This document shows positions 1 through 10,067 of a DNA stretch of 64,000 nucleotides, one piece after another. Every line of letters starts with the position of its first letter. Position 1 is the first letter of the stretch. The translations under genes were made by a program, and so were the position numbers. Location: assembly GCA_947624385.1 (NCBI GenBank), contig CANQJZ010000001.1:1-64000 (forward strand), in the 5' to 3' direction. The notes under the pieces are model-generated. The model was not told where the DNA came from, ran no database searches, and saw only the letters and a program-made list of their open reading frames with translations. The DNA comes from an uncultured Oscillospiraceae bacterium (GTDB taxonomy: Bacteria > Bacillota > Clostridia > Oscillospirales > Oscillospiraceae).

Positions 1-174
1 CTGCATCCACACGCTCTTGTCGGTGGAGTAGATCTGACCCGTGCGGTCCAGGCAGGTGTACACCCCGCCGTGCTCCCTGTCCATGCCGTGGGCCAGCCAG
101 AAATCCACGCAGGCGCGCAGCTCGCCCTGTATCCAGTCCCGGTAGGACCGAAGTTCTTGCGTATGAGTATCCAT
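1..174 (-). CDS. N-acylglucosamine 2-epimerase family protein (5' end only, runs off window)
   Basis: Minus-strand frame from ATG at 174 reads MDTHTQELRSYRDWIQGELRACVDFWLAHGMDREHGGVYTCLDRTGQIYSTDKSVWMQ, resembling the AGE family N-terminus (D.E.GG...LDR.G...DKSVW.Q). Confidence 0.65.
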   Translation of the reverse strand, partial: MDTHTQELRSYRDWIQGELRACVDFWLAHGMDREHGGVYTCLDRTGQIYSTDKSVWMQ

Positions 175-371
175 GAGGCATGCTCTCCCTTCTGATAACA
201 GGTTTCAATGGTCCCATCATATGGGCTTTTCGACCTCCCGTCAAGGAAAAAATGTGAAATTTTCTCTTGACAATATAGAAAAAACTGATAGCCTATTAAA
301 TACAGAGGGAAGGAATTTTATTTCTTTTCGACAAAAACCACAAGCCGCGCCATATTTAAGGAGGACTTGCC

Positions 372-1754
372 ATGCGCCATTTGGGTATTGAAGTATCCGT
401 CAAAAACGTCCCCTCCCTGGACCCGGGATTTCTGCCTCTGAACCGCTTCAACGAGGCGTTTCTCAAGACAGCGAAAGAACCCTTCGACATCGCCGTGGAA
501 CGGGCCGACGGCCAGATGGCCGTTTACAGGACCTTTATCCACGGCACGGCAGACATGTTTGACGCGGACGTGTACTACATCGAGCGGACCGTGAAGACGC
601 TGCTGTGGATGAAGGGCGGCTTCCGGGTGTACCTGGCGGGCAGCGAGGCGGTCTGCGCCGCCATTGAGAACATCTATTCCGCCGACGGCCAGCAGCAGTT
701 CGACCACCATTTTATGGCCCACGTGTTCGAGCACCCCTTCGAGGTGGTGCGCGTGGATAAGGTGCCCGAGGCCAAGGACAGCCCCCAGCGTATCGGCGGG
801 CACATGGACGGCTGCCGTATCGGCTTCGACGCCGGCGGGTCCGACCGTAAGGTCTCCGCCGTCGTCAACGGGGAGAGCGTGTACTCCGAGGAGGTGGTCT
901 GGTACCCCAAGATCACCGCCGACCCGGACTATCACTATGAGGGCATCGTGTCCGCCCTGAGATCCGCCGCGGCCCATATGCCCCGTGTGGACGCGGTGGG
1001 CGTGTCCTCCGCCGGCATCTACATCAACAACCGCACCATGCGGGCCAGCCTGTTTTTGCAGGTGCCCGACGATCTTTTCGACGCCAAGGTCAAGGACATC
1101 TACATCCGGGCCATCACGGACACCTTTGGCGACATACCCTACGCGGTCATCAACGACGGCGACGTGTCGGCTCTGGCGGGCATGATGAGTCTGGGCGAGC
1201 CCAACGTGCTGGGCATCGCCATGGGCACCAGCGAGGCCGTGGGCTATGTGGACGCCGAGGGGTGCATCACCGGCTGGCTCAACGAGCTTGCCTTCGTACC
1301 CGTGGACGCAAACCCCGGCTCCATGCGGGACGAGTGGAGCGGCGACATCGGCTGCGGCGTCAAGTACTTCTCCCAGGACGCGGTCATCAAGCTGGCCCCC
1401 GCCGCCGGCATCGAACTGGACGAGAGCCTCTCCCCCGCCCAAAAGCTGAAGGCCGTCCAGGCCCTCATGGAGGCGGACGACGAGCGGGCCGCGAAAATTT
1501 ACGACTCCATCGGCGTGTACCTGGCCCACGCGCTGGCCTATTACTACGACTTGTATAAATTCCGTCACGTGCTGCTGCTGGGCCGGGTCATGTCCGGCAA
1601 GGGCGGCGATCTGATACTCAGCCGGTGCAAGGCCGTGCTGGCCGACGAGTACCCCGCCGTGAGCCAGGCCATCCGTCCCGCTCTGCCCGACGAGAAGTTC
1701 CGCCGGGTGGGCCAGTCCGCCGCGGCCGCCAGCCTGCCGGCAATTGGAGGTTAA
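372..1754 (+). CDS. ROK/ASKHA-like sugar kinase family protein
   Basis: 460-aa ORF; DAGGSDRKVSAVVNGE phosphate-binding-like motif, GVSSAGIYINN, NDGDVSALAG and GIAMGTSEA motifs. Confidence 0.6.
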   Translation: MRHLGIEVSVKNVPSLDPGFLPLNRFNEAFLKTAKEPFDIAVERADGQMAVYRTFIHGTADMFDADVYYIERTVKTLLWMKGGFRVYLAGSEAVCAAIENIYSADGQQQFDHHFMAHVFEHPFEVVRVDKVPEAKDSPQRIGGHMDGCRIGFDAGGSDRKVSAVVNGESVYSEEVVWYPKITADPDYHYEGIVSALRSAAAHMPRVDAVGVSSAGIYINNRTMRASLFLQVPDDLFDAKVKDIYIRAITDTFGDIPYAVINDGDVSALAGMMSLGEPNVLGIAMGTSEAVGYVDAEGCITGWLNELAFVPVDANPGSMRDEWSGDIGCGVKYFSQDAVIKLAPAAGIELDESLSPAQKLKAVQALMEADDERAAKIYDSIGVYLAHALAYYYDLYKFRHVLLLGRVMSGKGGDLILSRCKAVLADEYPAVSQAIRPALPDEKFRRVGQSAAAASLPAIGG

Positions 1755-1762
1755 GGCTGCAC

Positions 1763-2404
1763 ATGAAAAAACACATCGTCTGTTTCGGGGACTCCAACAC
1801 CCATGGGTACTGCGCCGACCCCGGCGACACCGCCGACGGCGGCAACCGCTTCAACGAGGACGAGCGCTGGCCCTGCGTGCTGCAAAAGCTGTTGGGGGAC
1901 GAATACCTCATTTTAGAGGAAGGGCTTGGCGGCCGGACCACGGTCTTTGACGACCCCATCCACGGGGACCTGGCCGGCACCGACTACATAACCCCCTGCC
2001 TGCTCAGCCACGAGCCGGTGGACCTTCTCGTCATCATGCTTGGCACCAACGACTCCAAGGAGCGCTTCGGCTGCACCGCCGCCGCCATAGGCGTGGCCAT
2101 GCAACGGCTGGTCCGCCAGGCGCAAAACACCCTGTGCTGGGGCGCTCACGGGCCCAACGTGCTCGTCGTCGCGCCGCCGCCCATCGGGGAGGGCTTTTTC
2201 GACCCGGCCATGGGCGAGGGCTGCCGGGAGCGGACATTGGGGATGGCCGCCGCGTTTAAAGACGCCGCCGCCCTCACCGGCGCCCACTTCGCCGACGCCG
2301 TTGACTGTGAGTTCAACCCCATCGACCACATGCATCTGACGCGCAAGGGCCACGGCCAGCTTGCCCATCTGCTGGCGGAGCTGGTACCCACGCTGGTGGA
2401 ATAG
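1763..2404 (+). CDS. SGNH/GDSL-type esterase/lipase
   Basis: ATG at 1763; IVCFGDSNTHGY block I, GTNDSKERF block III, DHMHLT block V. Confidence 0.85.
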   Translation: MKKHIVCFGDSNTHGYCADPGDTADGGNRFNEDERWPCVLQKLLGDEYLILEEGLGGRTTVFDDPIHGDLAGTDYITPCLLSHEPVDLLVIMLGTNDSKERFGCTAAAIGVAMQRLVRQAQNTLCWGAHGPNVLVVAPPPIGEGFFDPAMGEGCRERTLGMAAAFKDAAALTGAHFADAVDCEFNPIDHMHLTRKGHGQLAHLLAELVPTLVE

Positions 2405-2430
2405 CGCCCCCTTTGCCGCCGACAAAAACG

Positions 2431-2460
2431 CCCGCCGGGAACGCTCTCGTTCCCGGCGGG
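2431..2460. terminator. Bidirectional intrinsic terminator between convergent genes
   Basis: Perfect 13-bp stem CCCGCCGGGAACG-CTCT-CGTTCCCGGCGGG; T-rich on both sides. Confidence 0.8.
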
Positions 2461-2472
2461 ATCTCTTTGCCG

Positions 2473-3591
2473 TTATTCCCGGATGTTTTTGAACATGTGC
2501 TTGATGACCTGCTCCAGCCTGTCGCTCATGGGCTCGTCCGGGTCGCCGCACATGGAGTACAGGATGAGCCAGTCGGTGGCGTTGCGGGGGTCCAGCGGGG
2601 CCATGCCGCAGTCGGCCAGCAGGGCGTTCAGGGTCCACCAGTGGTCGTCCAGCCGTTCCTCGACGGTCAGGTCCTCCTCCCCGTAGTCCTCGTCGTAGGG
2701 CCCGTCCTGGACGCCCACATTCTCCGTCACCACGTACAGAAGCAGTAACAGCTTCCGGGGCACATCCTCCTTGTGCAGGCGGATGTTCTTCAGGCTCGTG
2801 GCGTTGGGCCAGTTCTGCTTGACCAGCCGCTGGACCACGCTGAAGCCCTTCCGGCTGGCGCCGCTGGGCATGTGGACGGTGAGATAGGTCTCCATCACCG
2901 TCTCCACGGAGTAATCCCGCTCCTCCTCGTCCGCCCAGGGCGGCGCGGGCCGGATCAGCTGGCGCATATAGAGCTCGAAATAGTAGTACGCCCGCAGATG
3001 CAGGGAGCCGAATTTGTCCAGATTCCGCCTGTAGCACGCCTCCAGCTCCGGGAGGGTGACGGCCAGGAGCATCTCGTCCCGTATCTCCCGGGTGAGCTGG
3101 GACGCCTCCCGGCCGGTGACCTGGTCCAGGCCGGGCGCCACGGGCAGCGCGCCGTAAAACTCCGCCGCCTCCCGCCAGGGGCGGCCATTGCGCAAAAACC
3201 AGGAGAACACCGCCTCCCAGCCGTTTCGGTACTGGATGCCGTAGTCGGTGCAGACGCACAGAAGATGGTCCAGCTGCTGCTCCGTCAGCCGCAGGGCAAA
3301 GGCGATGCCGAACACGTCCCGCCGGTCGGCGGGGCGGTGCCGGGAGCCCAGCCAGTTGCGGACGTTCCGGCGCACGGCGCGCACCTCCGCGCCAGGCTGG
3401 GCCGCAAAAAACCCCGTCAGCCGGCTTTGCAGGTCGGCATAGGGGTACATCAGGCGAAGCGTCTCCCCAAAGGAGCGGGGGACCACCCGGCCGTCCTGCA
3501 GATAGGCGGCCGCCTCGGCAGGCGTCATGTGCCCATACAGGACGGCGTCGTATTCAATTGGCTGGACGGTGGTGATGTGGTTCGTCCCCAT
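2473..3591 (-). CDS. Hypothetical protein
   Basis: Long ORF, likely start MGTNHITTVQPIEYDAVLYGHM at 3591; no confident family. Confidence 0.6.
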   Translation of the reverse strand: MGTNHITTVQPIEYDAVLYGHMTPAEAAAYLQDGRVVPRSFGETLRLMYPYADLQSRLTGFFAAQPGAEVRAVRRNVRNWLGSRHRPADRRDVFGIAFALRLTEQQLDHLLCVCTDYGIQYRNGWEAVFSWFLRNGRPWREAAEFYGALPVAPGLDQVTGREASQLTREIRDEMLLAVTLPELEACYRRNLDKFGSLHLRAYYYFELYMRQLIRPAPPWADEEERDYSVETVMETYLTVHMPSGASRKGFSVVQRLVKQNWPNATSLKNIRLHKEDVPRKLLLLLYVVTENVGVQDGPYDEDYGEEDLTVEERLDDHWWTLNALLADCGMAPLDPRNATDWLILYSMCGDPDEPMSDRLEQVIKHMFKNIRE

Positions 3592-3675
3592 GGCAACGCT
3601 CCATCCTGCCCGTATTTCTTCCCAACAAATCGGATGCAAGCACAGTATAAACGTTTTAAAGCAGAAAATCAAGAA

Positions 3676-3706
3676 CGCGGCCCCGCTCGAAAAGAGCGGA
3701 GCCGCG
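3676..3706 (-). terminator. Intrinsic terminator downstream of DUF523 gene
   Basis: CGCGGCcCCGCTC-gaaaa-GAGCGGaGCCGCG followed by T-rich tract on minus strand. Confidence 0.65.
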
Positions 3707-3725
3707 GCTGTTTAAAATCTTCCTC

Positions 3726-4145
3726 TTAAATGTCTTCCTCGTCCATGAGGACGACGCCGTTGGCGGCCAGGAGCCTGGCGGTGACGCCCATGCCGGGGAC
3801 CACATGGCCGGTAAACGTGCCGTCGTACACGGCATGTACGCCGCAGGAGGGACTGCGGGCCTTCAAAATGGCGTGGGTCACGCCGTGCTTTTGGCAGAAG
3901 GCCAGGGCCTTTTCCGCGCCCAAGTTGAACTCCGCCGTTACATCGTCGCCGGCCTTGCTGTAGACTTTATCGTCCCGTATCTCGCTGGGCAGACGCGGAG
4001 CCGGCAGGCCGGAGGCCCGCTCGGGACAGAAGACAACGTAGTCCTTGTCCCGCAGAAATTCCCGGACGGCGGCGTTATCATTGTTGCCGCCGTTATATTT
4101 GCAGTCGTGGCCCAAGAGGCACGCGCTGACCAGGTACTTACTCAT
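3726..4145 (-). CDS. DUF523 domain-containing protein
   Basis: 139 aa; MSKYLVSACLLGHDCKYNGGNN..., CPERASGLPAPRLPSEI..., LKARSPSCG. Confidence 0.85.
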   Translation of the reverse strand: MSKYLVSACLLGHDCKYNGGNNDNAAVREFLRDKDYVVFCPERASGLPAPRLPSEIRDDKVYSKAGDDVTAEFNLGAEKALAFCQKHGVTHAILKARSPSCGVHAVYDGTFTGHVVPGMGVTARLLAANGVVLMDEEDI

Positions 4146-5139
4146 AATTGCAGAGAAGGAATATGGGCTTGATCTGGACCACCTCGTCGTATTCCTCCTG
4201 CTCCACCTGGACGGAGGAATTGAGGGCCCGCAGGTCCTTTTTTAGAAGGTCAAACGCCTTGTCCACGGTCTGGGCGCGGCCCTCCCGGATGATGCGGATC
4301 ATCCGGTCCAGGACGATGGGGTGGGCGTACTGGGGCGGCACGGGAAAGTCCGGGCCGATGAAGTCCTTCATGGCGTCCCTTGCCTGTTCCCACTCCCGGT
4401 CGATGGTCCGGGTGTTGTTCTTGGCTGTGGGCAGCACGTGGGCCCCGGCGAAGAAGAACACGGCCGCCAGACCCAGCAGCGTCCAGTAGATGCCGGTCCT
4501 GTCATGGGTAACAAGGGCGTACACGCCGTAGGCCGCGGCCAGGGCGCCGGCGATGACGATGGCCAGGGCCACCCACTTATAGGCCGGGTTGGCCTGGTCG
4601 TTGCGGCGCTTGTTTTTCGCGGCGCGGGCCAGGCGGTTGGACCGGGCGGGGTCGTTTTCCAGGACCTTTTTCGCCCGCTCCAGCTCGTCCCAGGCGGCCT
4701 GGGCCTCCGGGGTCAGTTCCTTCAAAAACCGGGCTGCCTCCCGCTCGGCCTTGGCCCGCAGCTTCCGCTCCGCCTCCACGCTGTGCAGCGGCACGTCCGG
4801 CCGGACGCGGCTGAAGGCGAACAGGAAGCTGTCCACGTCGTCTTCACGCTTGAAGTTGCACTGCTTCACCTGGCCGTTGTCGTACTCCACCACCAGGTAG
4901 GGGATGGAGGCGAACACACCCCGGCCGGTGAAGCCGCCCTTGCTCATGGCCACGCGCTTAAAAATGCGCTTGACGGACTTGATGGGCAGGTAGAACCGGC
5001 GCTCGAAATAGAAGCTGTTCAGGAAGATCAGCTCCTTGCCGATGCCGCAGGGGCCGTAGCGGTGGCAGGACTTTTTCTCCGCCTTGACAACATCGTCGGC
5101 CACGGCGATCCGGCCAAGCTGCTTGGGTTTGAATATCAT
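4138..5139 (-). CDS. Membrane protein of unknown function
   Basis: ORF from MIFKPKQLGRIAVADD at 5139; soluble N-terminal part, two predicted TM helices, coiled/charged regions. Confidence 0.6.
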   Translation of the reverse strand: MIFKPKQLGRIAVADDVVKAEKKSCHRYGPCGIGKELIFLNSFYFERRFYLPIKSVKRIFKRVAMSKGGFTGRGVFASIPYLVVEYDNGQVKQCNFKREDDVDSFLFAFSRVRPDVPLHSVEAERKLRAKAEREAARFLKELTPEAQAAWDELERAKKVLENDPARSNRLARAAKNKRRNDQANPAYKWVALAIVIAGALAAAYGVYALVTHDRTGIYWTLLGLAAVFFFAGAHVLPTAKNNTRTIDREWEQARDAMKDFIGPDFPVPPQYAHPIVLDRMIRIIREGRAQTVDKAFDLLKKDLRALNSSVQVEQEEYDEVVQIKPIFLLCNYE

Positions 5140-5215
5140 GGGAAACTCCTCCCTGTTAAGGGGACGGCGGAGGAGCGTGGCCCCTCCGCCGTTCGGATCA
5201 GGTATGTTGGGATGA

Positions 5216-6679
5216 TTACTTCGCCACAGCGGCCTTGGCCTTGTTGGCGGCGAACATGAAGATGCCGAAGAACACCACGGCGCAGACAATGCCCACGGGG
5301 TAGGCGATCTTGGTGCTCAGGCCCAGGCACTCGGAGCCGGCGCAGAAGTAGGTGATAGACACCGCGCTCATGAAGGTGGCGGGAACGGCGGTGATCCAGT
5401 AGTTCTTCTTCTCCTTCACCAGGAACATGGAGGCGGTCCACAGCACGATCATGGCCAGGGTCTGGTTGGTCCAGGAGAAGTAACGCCAGATGACCTGATA
5501 GCTGAACCAGCCCAGGCTGTTGCCGATGCCCAGGAAGGCGCCGACGCCCAGAACGGGAACGCACAGGTACAGACGGTTCTTCATCTTGTCCTGGTCCAGC
5601 TTGAACCAGTCGGCCAGCACCAGACGGGCGGAACGGAAGGCCGTATCGCCGGAGGTGATGGGGCAGGCCACGACGCCCAGCATGGCAAGAGCGATGCCGA
5701 TGCCGCCCATGGTCTTGGAGCAGACGTCGTACACGGCGGCGGGCTGGCCCTGGGCGATCACGTCGTTCAGAGCGACGGACAGGCCGTCCTTGAGCTCATA
5801 CAGGGAGCAGCCGGCGGCAGCCCAGACGAGAGCGATAACGCCCTCGGCGACCATCGCGCCGTAGAACACGAAGTGGCCCTGATGCTCGTTCTTCATGCAG
5901 CGGGCCATCAGAGGGCTCTGGGTGGCGTGGAAACCGGAGATGGCGCCGCAGGCCACGGTGATGAACATGAACGACCACACGGGGGTGCCGGCGGGATGAT
6001 GGTTGGTGAAGTTGGACCAGATCTCGGGGATCTTGTAGCCATGTACGGGGATGCCGATGGCGACGCCAACGGCCATGATGATCAGGCAGATGCCGAACAC
6101 GGGGTAGATCTTGCCGATGATCTTGTCGATGGACAGGAACGTGGCGATGAAGTAGTAGACCAGGATGAGGATCAGCCAGAACATGGTGTTGGCAACGATG
6201 CCGCTGCCGCCGTTCTCGGTGATGAGCTTCACCAGGATGCCGGCGGGGCCGACGGCGAACACGGTGCCGACCATGATCAGCAGCACCACGTTGAACACGC
6301 GCATGACGTTCTTCATCACGCCGCCCAGGTAGATGCCGGTGACCTCGGAGATGGAGGCGCCGTTGTTACGCTCGCTCATCATGCCGGAGAAGTAGTCATG
6401 CACAGCGCCGGCGAAGATGGTGCCGAAGGTGATCCACAGGAACACGATGGGTCCCCACAGAGCGCCCTGCAGCGCGCCGAAGATGGGGCCAAGGCCCGCG
6501 ATGTTCAGCAGCTGGATCATGAACAGACGCCACTGGGGCAGGACCACATAGTCCACGCCGTCGTTGATCTTGACGGCGGGGGTCTCACGGTCGTCGGGGG
6601 CGAAGGTCTTCTCTACGACCTTGCCGTAGGTGAAGTACCCGCCGATGAGGATCGCAAGACAGAGAATGAAACTGATCAC
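5216..6679 (-). CDS. cstA: CstA-family carbon starvation/peptide (pyruvate) transporter
   Basis: Multi-TM ORF with LPQWRLFMIQLLNIAGLGPIFGALQGALWGP, GAISGFHATQSPLMARC; likely GTG start at 6679 preceded by AGGAGG. Confidence 0.85.
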   Translation of the reverse strand: MISFILCLAILIGGYFTYGKVVEKTFAPDDRETPAVKINDGVDYVVLPQWRLFMIQLLNIAGLGPIFGALQGALWGPIVFLWITFGTIFAGAVHDYFSGMMSERNNGASISEVTGIYLGGVMKNVMRVFNVVLLIMVGTVFAVGPAGILVKLITENGGSGIVANTMFWLILILVYYFIATFLSIDKIIGKIYPVFGICLIIMAVGVAIGIPVHGYKIPEIWSNFTNHHPAGTPVWSFMFITVACGAISGFHATQSPLMARCMKNEHQGHFVFYGAMVAEGVIALVWAAAGCSLYELKDGLSVALNDVIAQGQPAAVYDVCSKTMGGIGIALAMLGVVACPITSGDTAFRSARLVLADWFKLDQDKMKNRLYLCVPVLGVGAFLGIGNSLGWFSYQVIWRYFSWTNQTLAMIVLWTASMFLVKEKKNYWITAVPATFMSAVSITYFCAGSECLGLSTKIAYPVGIVCAVVFFGIFMFAANKAKAAVAK

Positions 6680-6877
6680 TTTTGATTCCTCCTCATAAAA
6701 GTTGATCTTTTCCCGGACCGCATACGCGGACCCGTTTTCCGTCATATTATACGCCCGCCAAAACCCATTGTCCAGCTTGGAAAAGGGTCATCATTTAACA
6801 AATTTTTAATATTTCATTTGTGAAATCTGACAAGAAACCGCCGTTTTTCTTGTGCCTTTCCCATAAAAGGCGCAAAA

Positions 6878-8245
6878 TCAGCCCTTTGCAGGGGCTGCTC
6901 TGTTCTTCCACTTGCCGGACAGGAAGTAGGGGCACATGACAAGGAAGAAGGCGTACCCCGCCAATGCCCCGCCCAGCCAGTAGCCGGTGACGCCCAGTTG
7001 AAAAACTTCCGCCAGCAGCAGACACAGGCCGATGCGCATAATTACGCCGTCCAGCATGCCCAGAAGGAAGTTCATCACGGGAAAGCCCATGCCGTTGCAC
7101 AGCGCCGTGCTGGGTCCCCGGACGGCGAAGCCGAAGAAGTTCAGCACCGCTATGAGCACATAACTGTGGCTCATGGCAAGCACCGCCGGGTCGTCGTCAA
7201 AGAGGGAGAACACCTGCTCCGGCCAGGCGATCATCACCGCGGATAAAACCGCCGCGAAGCTCACGCCCACCGCCAGGGCCGTGGCGACTGTACGGCTCAC
7301 CCGGTCGAATTTCCGGGCGGCGAAGTTCTGGCCCACCATGGTGGCCCCCGACTGGCTCAGGGCCTGGGAGATGATGCTGGCCACGGTGGACAGCTTGCCG
7401 CCCACGCTGTTCACGGCGGAGACGGTGACGCCGAACATGTTGATACGGCTGGACATGAATAGCTGGGACACGCTGATGGCGCAGGACTGGATCATCATGG
7501 GCACCCCGAGGCGGAGCAGCTTTTGCAGGTTCGCCGGGTCGGGTTTTAAATACCGGAACTTGAACGTAAAGCCCAGACGGTCCCGCCGCCGCCAGAGATA
7601 GCAAACGCACAGCAGAAAGCTGACGCCCTGAGCGATCACCGTCGCCAGCGCCGCGCCAAGCGGGCCCATGCCCCGGGACACAAAAACGATGTCCAATACC
7701 ACGTTCAGCGCCGAGGCGATCATGATGAATACCATGGGCATTTTCGACTCGCCCATGCCCCGCAATATGGCGGCCACCATCACGTACCCCACCAGGAAGA
7801 ACAGCCCCGCCGTGCAGCAGTCCGTGTACTGCCGGCAGTAGACCGCCGCCTCGGGCGGCACGTGCAGCCAGCGCATGACGCTTCCCGCCAGCAGCAGCCC
7901 CGCCGCGGATATGACCAGGCTCAGCCCTAAAATAAACGTGAACATGGCCCCCACGATCTTTGAGAGCCCATCCCGGTCCTTCAGACCCACGTACTGGCTG
8001 ATGAGCACCTGTCCGGCGTTGCAAAAGCCCATGCACAAAAACGTGTAAAAATGTATGAGGTCCGCGCCGATGCCCACGGCCGACAGGCCCGCCGGCCCCA
8101 CGTACCGGCCCACCACCGCCATGTCCACCAGATTGTAAGCGGTCTGCAAGAGATTGGACAGCATGAACGGCCACGCGAACGCCAGCAGCTGCCGGGTCAC
8201 GGGGCCGGATGTGTAGTCTTTTATCAGGGAATTATCCTTTTGCAT
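6878..8245 (-). CDS. MATE family efflux transporter
   Basis: 455 aa, 12-TM pattern; FAWPFMLSNLLQTAYNLVDMAVVGRYVGPAGLSAVG. Confidence 0.9.
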   Translation of the reverse strand: MQKDNSLIKDYTSGPVTRQLLAFAWPFMLSNLLQTAYNLVDMAVVGRYVGPAGLSAVGIGADLIHFYTFLCMGFCNAGQVLISQYVGLKDRDGLSKIVGAMFTFILGLSLVISAAGLLLAGSVMRWLHVPPEAAVYCRQYTDCCTAGLFFLVGYVMVAAILRGMGESKMPMVFIMIASALNVVLDIVFVSRGMGPLGAALATVIAQGVSFLLCVCYLWRRRDRLGFTFKFRYLKPDPANLQKLLRLGVPMMIQSCAISVSQLFMSSRINMFGVTVSAVNSVGGKLSTVASIISQALSQSGATMVGQNFAARKFDRVSRTVATALAVGVSFAAVLSAVMIAWPEQVFSLFDDDPAVLAMSHSYVLIAVLNFFGFAVRGPSTALCNGMGFPVMNFLLGMLDGVIMRIGLCLLLAEVFQLGVTGYWLGGALAGYAFFLVMCPYFLSGKWKNRAAPAKG

Positions 8246-8314
8246 GGGACGCTCTCTCTTTTTATGTTCTCCCTTATATTGTATCCCACAAAAAACCTGG
8301 CCGCAAGGGAAATT

Positions 8315-9124
8315 TTACCGCTTGATACGGATGGTCACCACCATTTCCTTCTCATTCTGCTCCCGACGCAGGCCCACGTCCACGCCGCCCTGGCGCATGA
8401 TGTCCACGCTCTTTTGCAGGGTGTTCAAAAATATCCGCACGTCTTTCAGCACAAGCCGGGTCCGGGGTTGGGCCGTCGGTTTATCAAGACGTTCCAGCAG
8501 CGCGTCTATGTAGCTGTCCGCAGCGGGCACGGCCAGCCTGTGCTCGACAATGTGGTCCAGGGCCTTGCGGCGAAGGTCATCGTCCGGAAGGCGCAAAAGC
8601 GCCCGGCCGTGGCGCTCCGTCAGGTCCGCGGCCCGCAGCTTGTCCAGTATGTCCGGTGGCAGCTTCAACAGCCGCAGCTTGTTGGCCACGGCGGGCTGGC
8701 TCTTCCCCAGCCGGCGGGCACATTCCTCCTGGCTCAGGCCGTAGGCCTCCATGAGCCGGGCGATGCCGCGGGCCTGTTCGATGAAGTCCAGGTCCTGGCG
8801 CTGTATGTTCTCCACCAGGGCCAGCAGACCGGCCTCCGGCCCGTCCGCCTCCAGCACCAGGCACGGTACCCGGTCCAGTCCGGCCATCCTTGCCGCCCGC
8901 CAGCGCCGCTCCCCGGCCACCAGCTCGTAGCCGTTGTTCTCACTGCGCCGGACCGACAGCGGGCACAGCACCCCGTACTGCCGTATGCTCTCCGCCAGCT
9001 CCTCCAGCGCCTCGGGTTCGAATACCTGGCGCGGCTGCATGGGGTTGGGCACGATCTCGTCCAGCGCCAGGCTCAGCACCCCCGTCTCGGCCGCCTTCCG
9101 GCGGGTCTTCATCAGCATCGGCAT
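8315..9124 (-). CDS. ParB/Noc-family partition protein (solitary, no ParA adjacent)
   Basis: PNPMQPRQVFEPEALEELAESIRQYG, ELVAGERRWRAARMAG, LVENIQRQDLDFIEQA, HTH SQEECARRLGKSQPAVANKLRLL. Confidence 0.9.
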   Translation of the reverse strand: MPMLMKTRRKAAETGVLSLALDEIVPNPMQPRQVFEPEALEELAESIRQYGVLCPLSVRRSENNGYELVAGERRWRAARMAGLDRVPCLVLEADGPEAGLLALVENIQRQDLDFIEQARGIARLMEAYGLSQEECARRLGKSQPAVANKLRLLKLPPDILDKLRAADLTERHGRALLRLPDDDLRRKALDHIVEHRLAVPAADSYIDALLERLDKPTAQPRTRLVLKDVRIFLNTLQKSVDIMRQGGVDVGLRREQNEKEMVVTIRIKR

Positions 9125-9298
9125 AGAAAAAAACTCCCCCTCGCCGCTTTGGATGGACACATTATAAAATGTCCCACCCGCGAAAGGGGGAGAAATCGGG
9201 GAGCGCTTGCAAACCGGAGCGGGATATGTCATTATAGTAGCAGCGCTGTTCCCAAGGCTTTGGAAAGGGGTGATACGTTATGAAGACGAGACGTGTAC

Positions 9299-9324
9299 GG
9301 AGGGTCCACGAACTCTGACCCTCC
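9299..9324 (+). promoter_or_regulatory. Hairpin in leader of GNAT gene
   Basis: GGAGGGTC-N10-GACCCTCC perfect 8-bp stem 22 nt upstream of ATG 9347; overlaps mini-ORF MKTRRVRRVHEL. Confidence 0.5.
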
Positions 9325-9346
9325 AATATTATTATGGAGGATCGAT

Positions 9347-9790
9347 ATGATCGAACGACTGACAGACTTTTCCGACCCGGCCTTTCAGGCGGCCTTTCGC
9401 CGGTATTTCACCGAGATGAGCGTGACCGTGCGGGACTGGGAGGGACTTTTCCGGGAGATGAATGAGGGCGGCAACGCCGCCTTTGCGCGCACCGGCGGGG
9501 ACGGGGACCTGCTGGGCTTCATCCAGTTCTGTTCCATCCCCTTCACAAGCTGGTTTTTCGAGGAGACCTGCGGCTTCATCCGGGAGTTCTGGGTCGCGCC
9601 GGAGGCCAGGGGCCGGGGCGTCGGCTCTGAACTGCTGACGCTGGCGGAGGATCATTTCCGGGGAAAAGGCATTCGCACGAGCATTCTCACCACCAACACC
9701 GCCGCGGCCTTTTATGTCCATCACGGATACGAAAAAGCCCCCGCCTGCCGTGCGAAAAACAACGACGACGTATATGTAAAACGCCTGTAA
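9347..9790 (+). CDS. GNAT family N-acetyltransferase
   Basis: FIREFWVAPEARGRGVGSELLTLAEDHFRGKG...AAAFYVHHGYEK. Confidence 0.85.
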   Translation: MIERLTDFSDPAFQAAFRRYFTEMSVTVRDWEGLFREMNEGGNAAFARTGGDGDLLGFIQFCSIPFTSWFFEETCGFIREFWVAPEARGRGVGSELLTLAEDHFRGKGIRTSILTTNTAAAFYVHHGYEKAPACRAKNNDDVYVKRL

Positions 9791-9854
9791 TGGCGTATAT
9801 CGCCGTCAGGCGATACCACGTTGACCGCCACCCCTGCGGGGATGTATGATCATC

Positions 9855-10005
9855 TCTCCCCCAGTCAGCGCAGAGCGCTGACAGCCCCTTGGGGTCCCCA
9901 AAAGGCACGCTTGCCTTTTGGGGAGAGGAGGAGCCGTGGGCTACTCGGGGTTTGCCGCTTGCGGCGAATCCCGACCTAGCCCAGCGAGCGACGACGACAG
10001 AGGGG
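9855..10005. repeat. Multi-hairpin palindromic repeat, copy I (type B with type A S2 module)
   Basis: AGTCAGCGcagaGCGCTGACAG then TTGGGGTCCCCAAAAGGCACGCTTGCCTTTTGGGGAGAGGAGGAGCC...GGGTTTGCCGCTTGCGGCGAATCCC...; same layout at 30205-30320 (reverse) and 55516-55620. Confidence 0.7.
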
Positions 10006-10067
10006 GCGTCATAAGACAGTACGATGTGATTTTTTGAATGGCGTGGCGGGTGTCACGCCATTTCCTC

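Noticed and set aside
318-1568. Long antisense ORF (416 aa) opposite the ROK-like gene
   Set aside because: His/Gly/Val-rich composition typical of shadow ORFs in high-GC DNA; the plus-strand ORF has clear family motifs.
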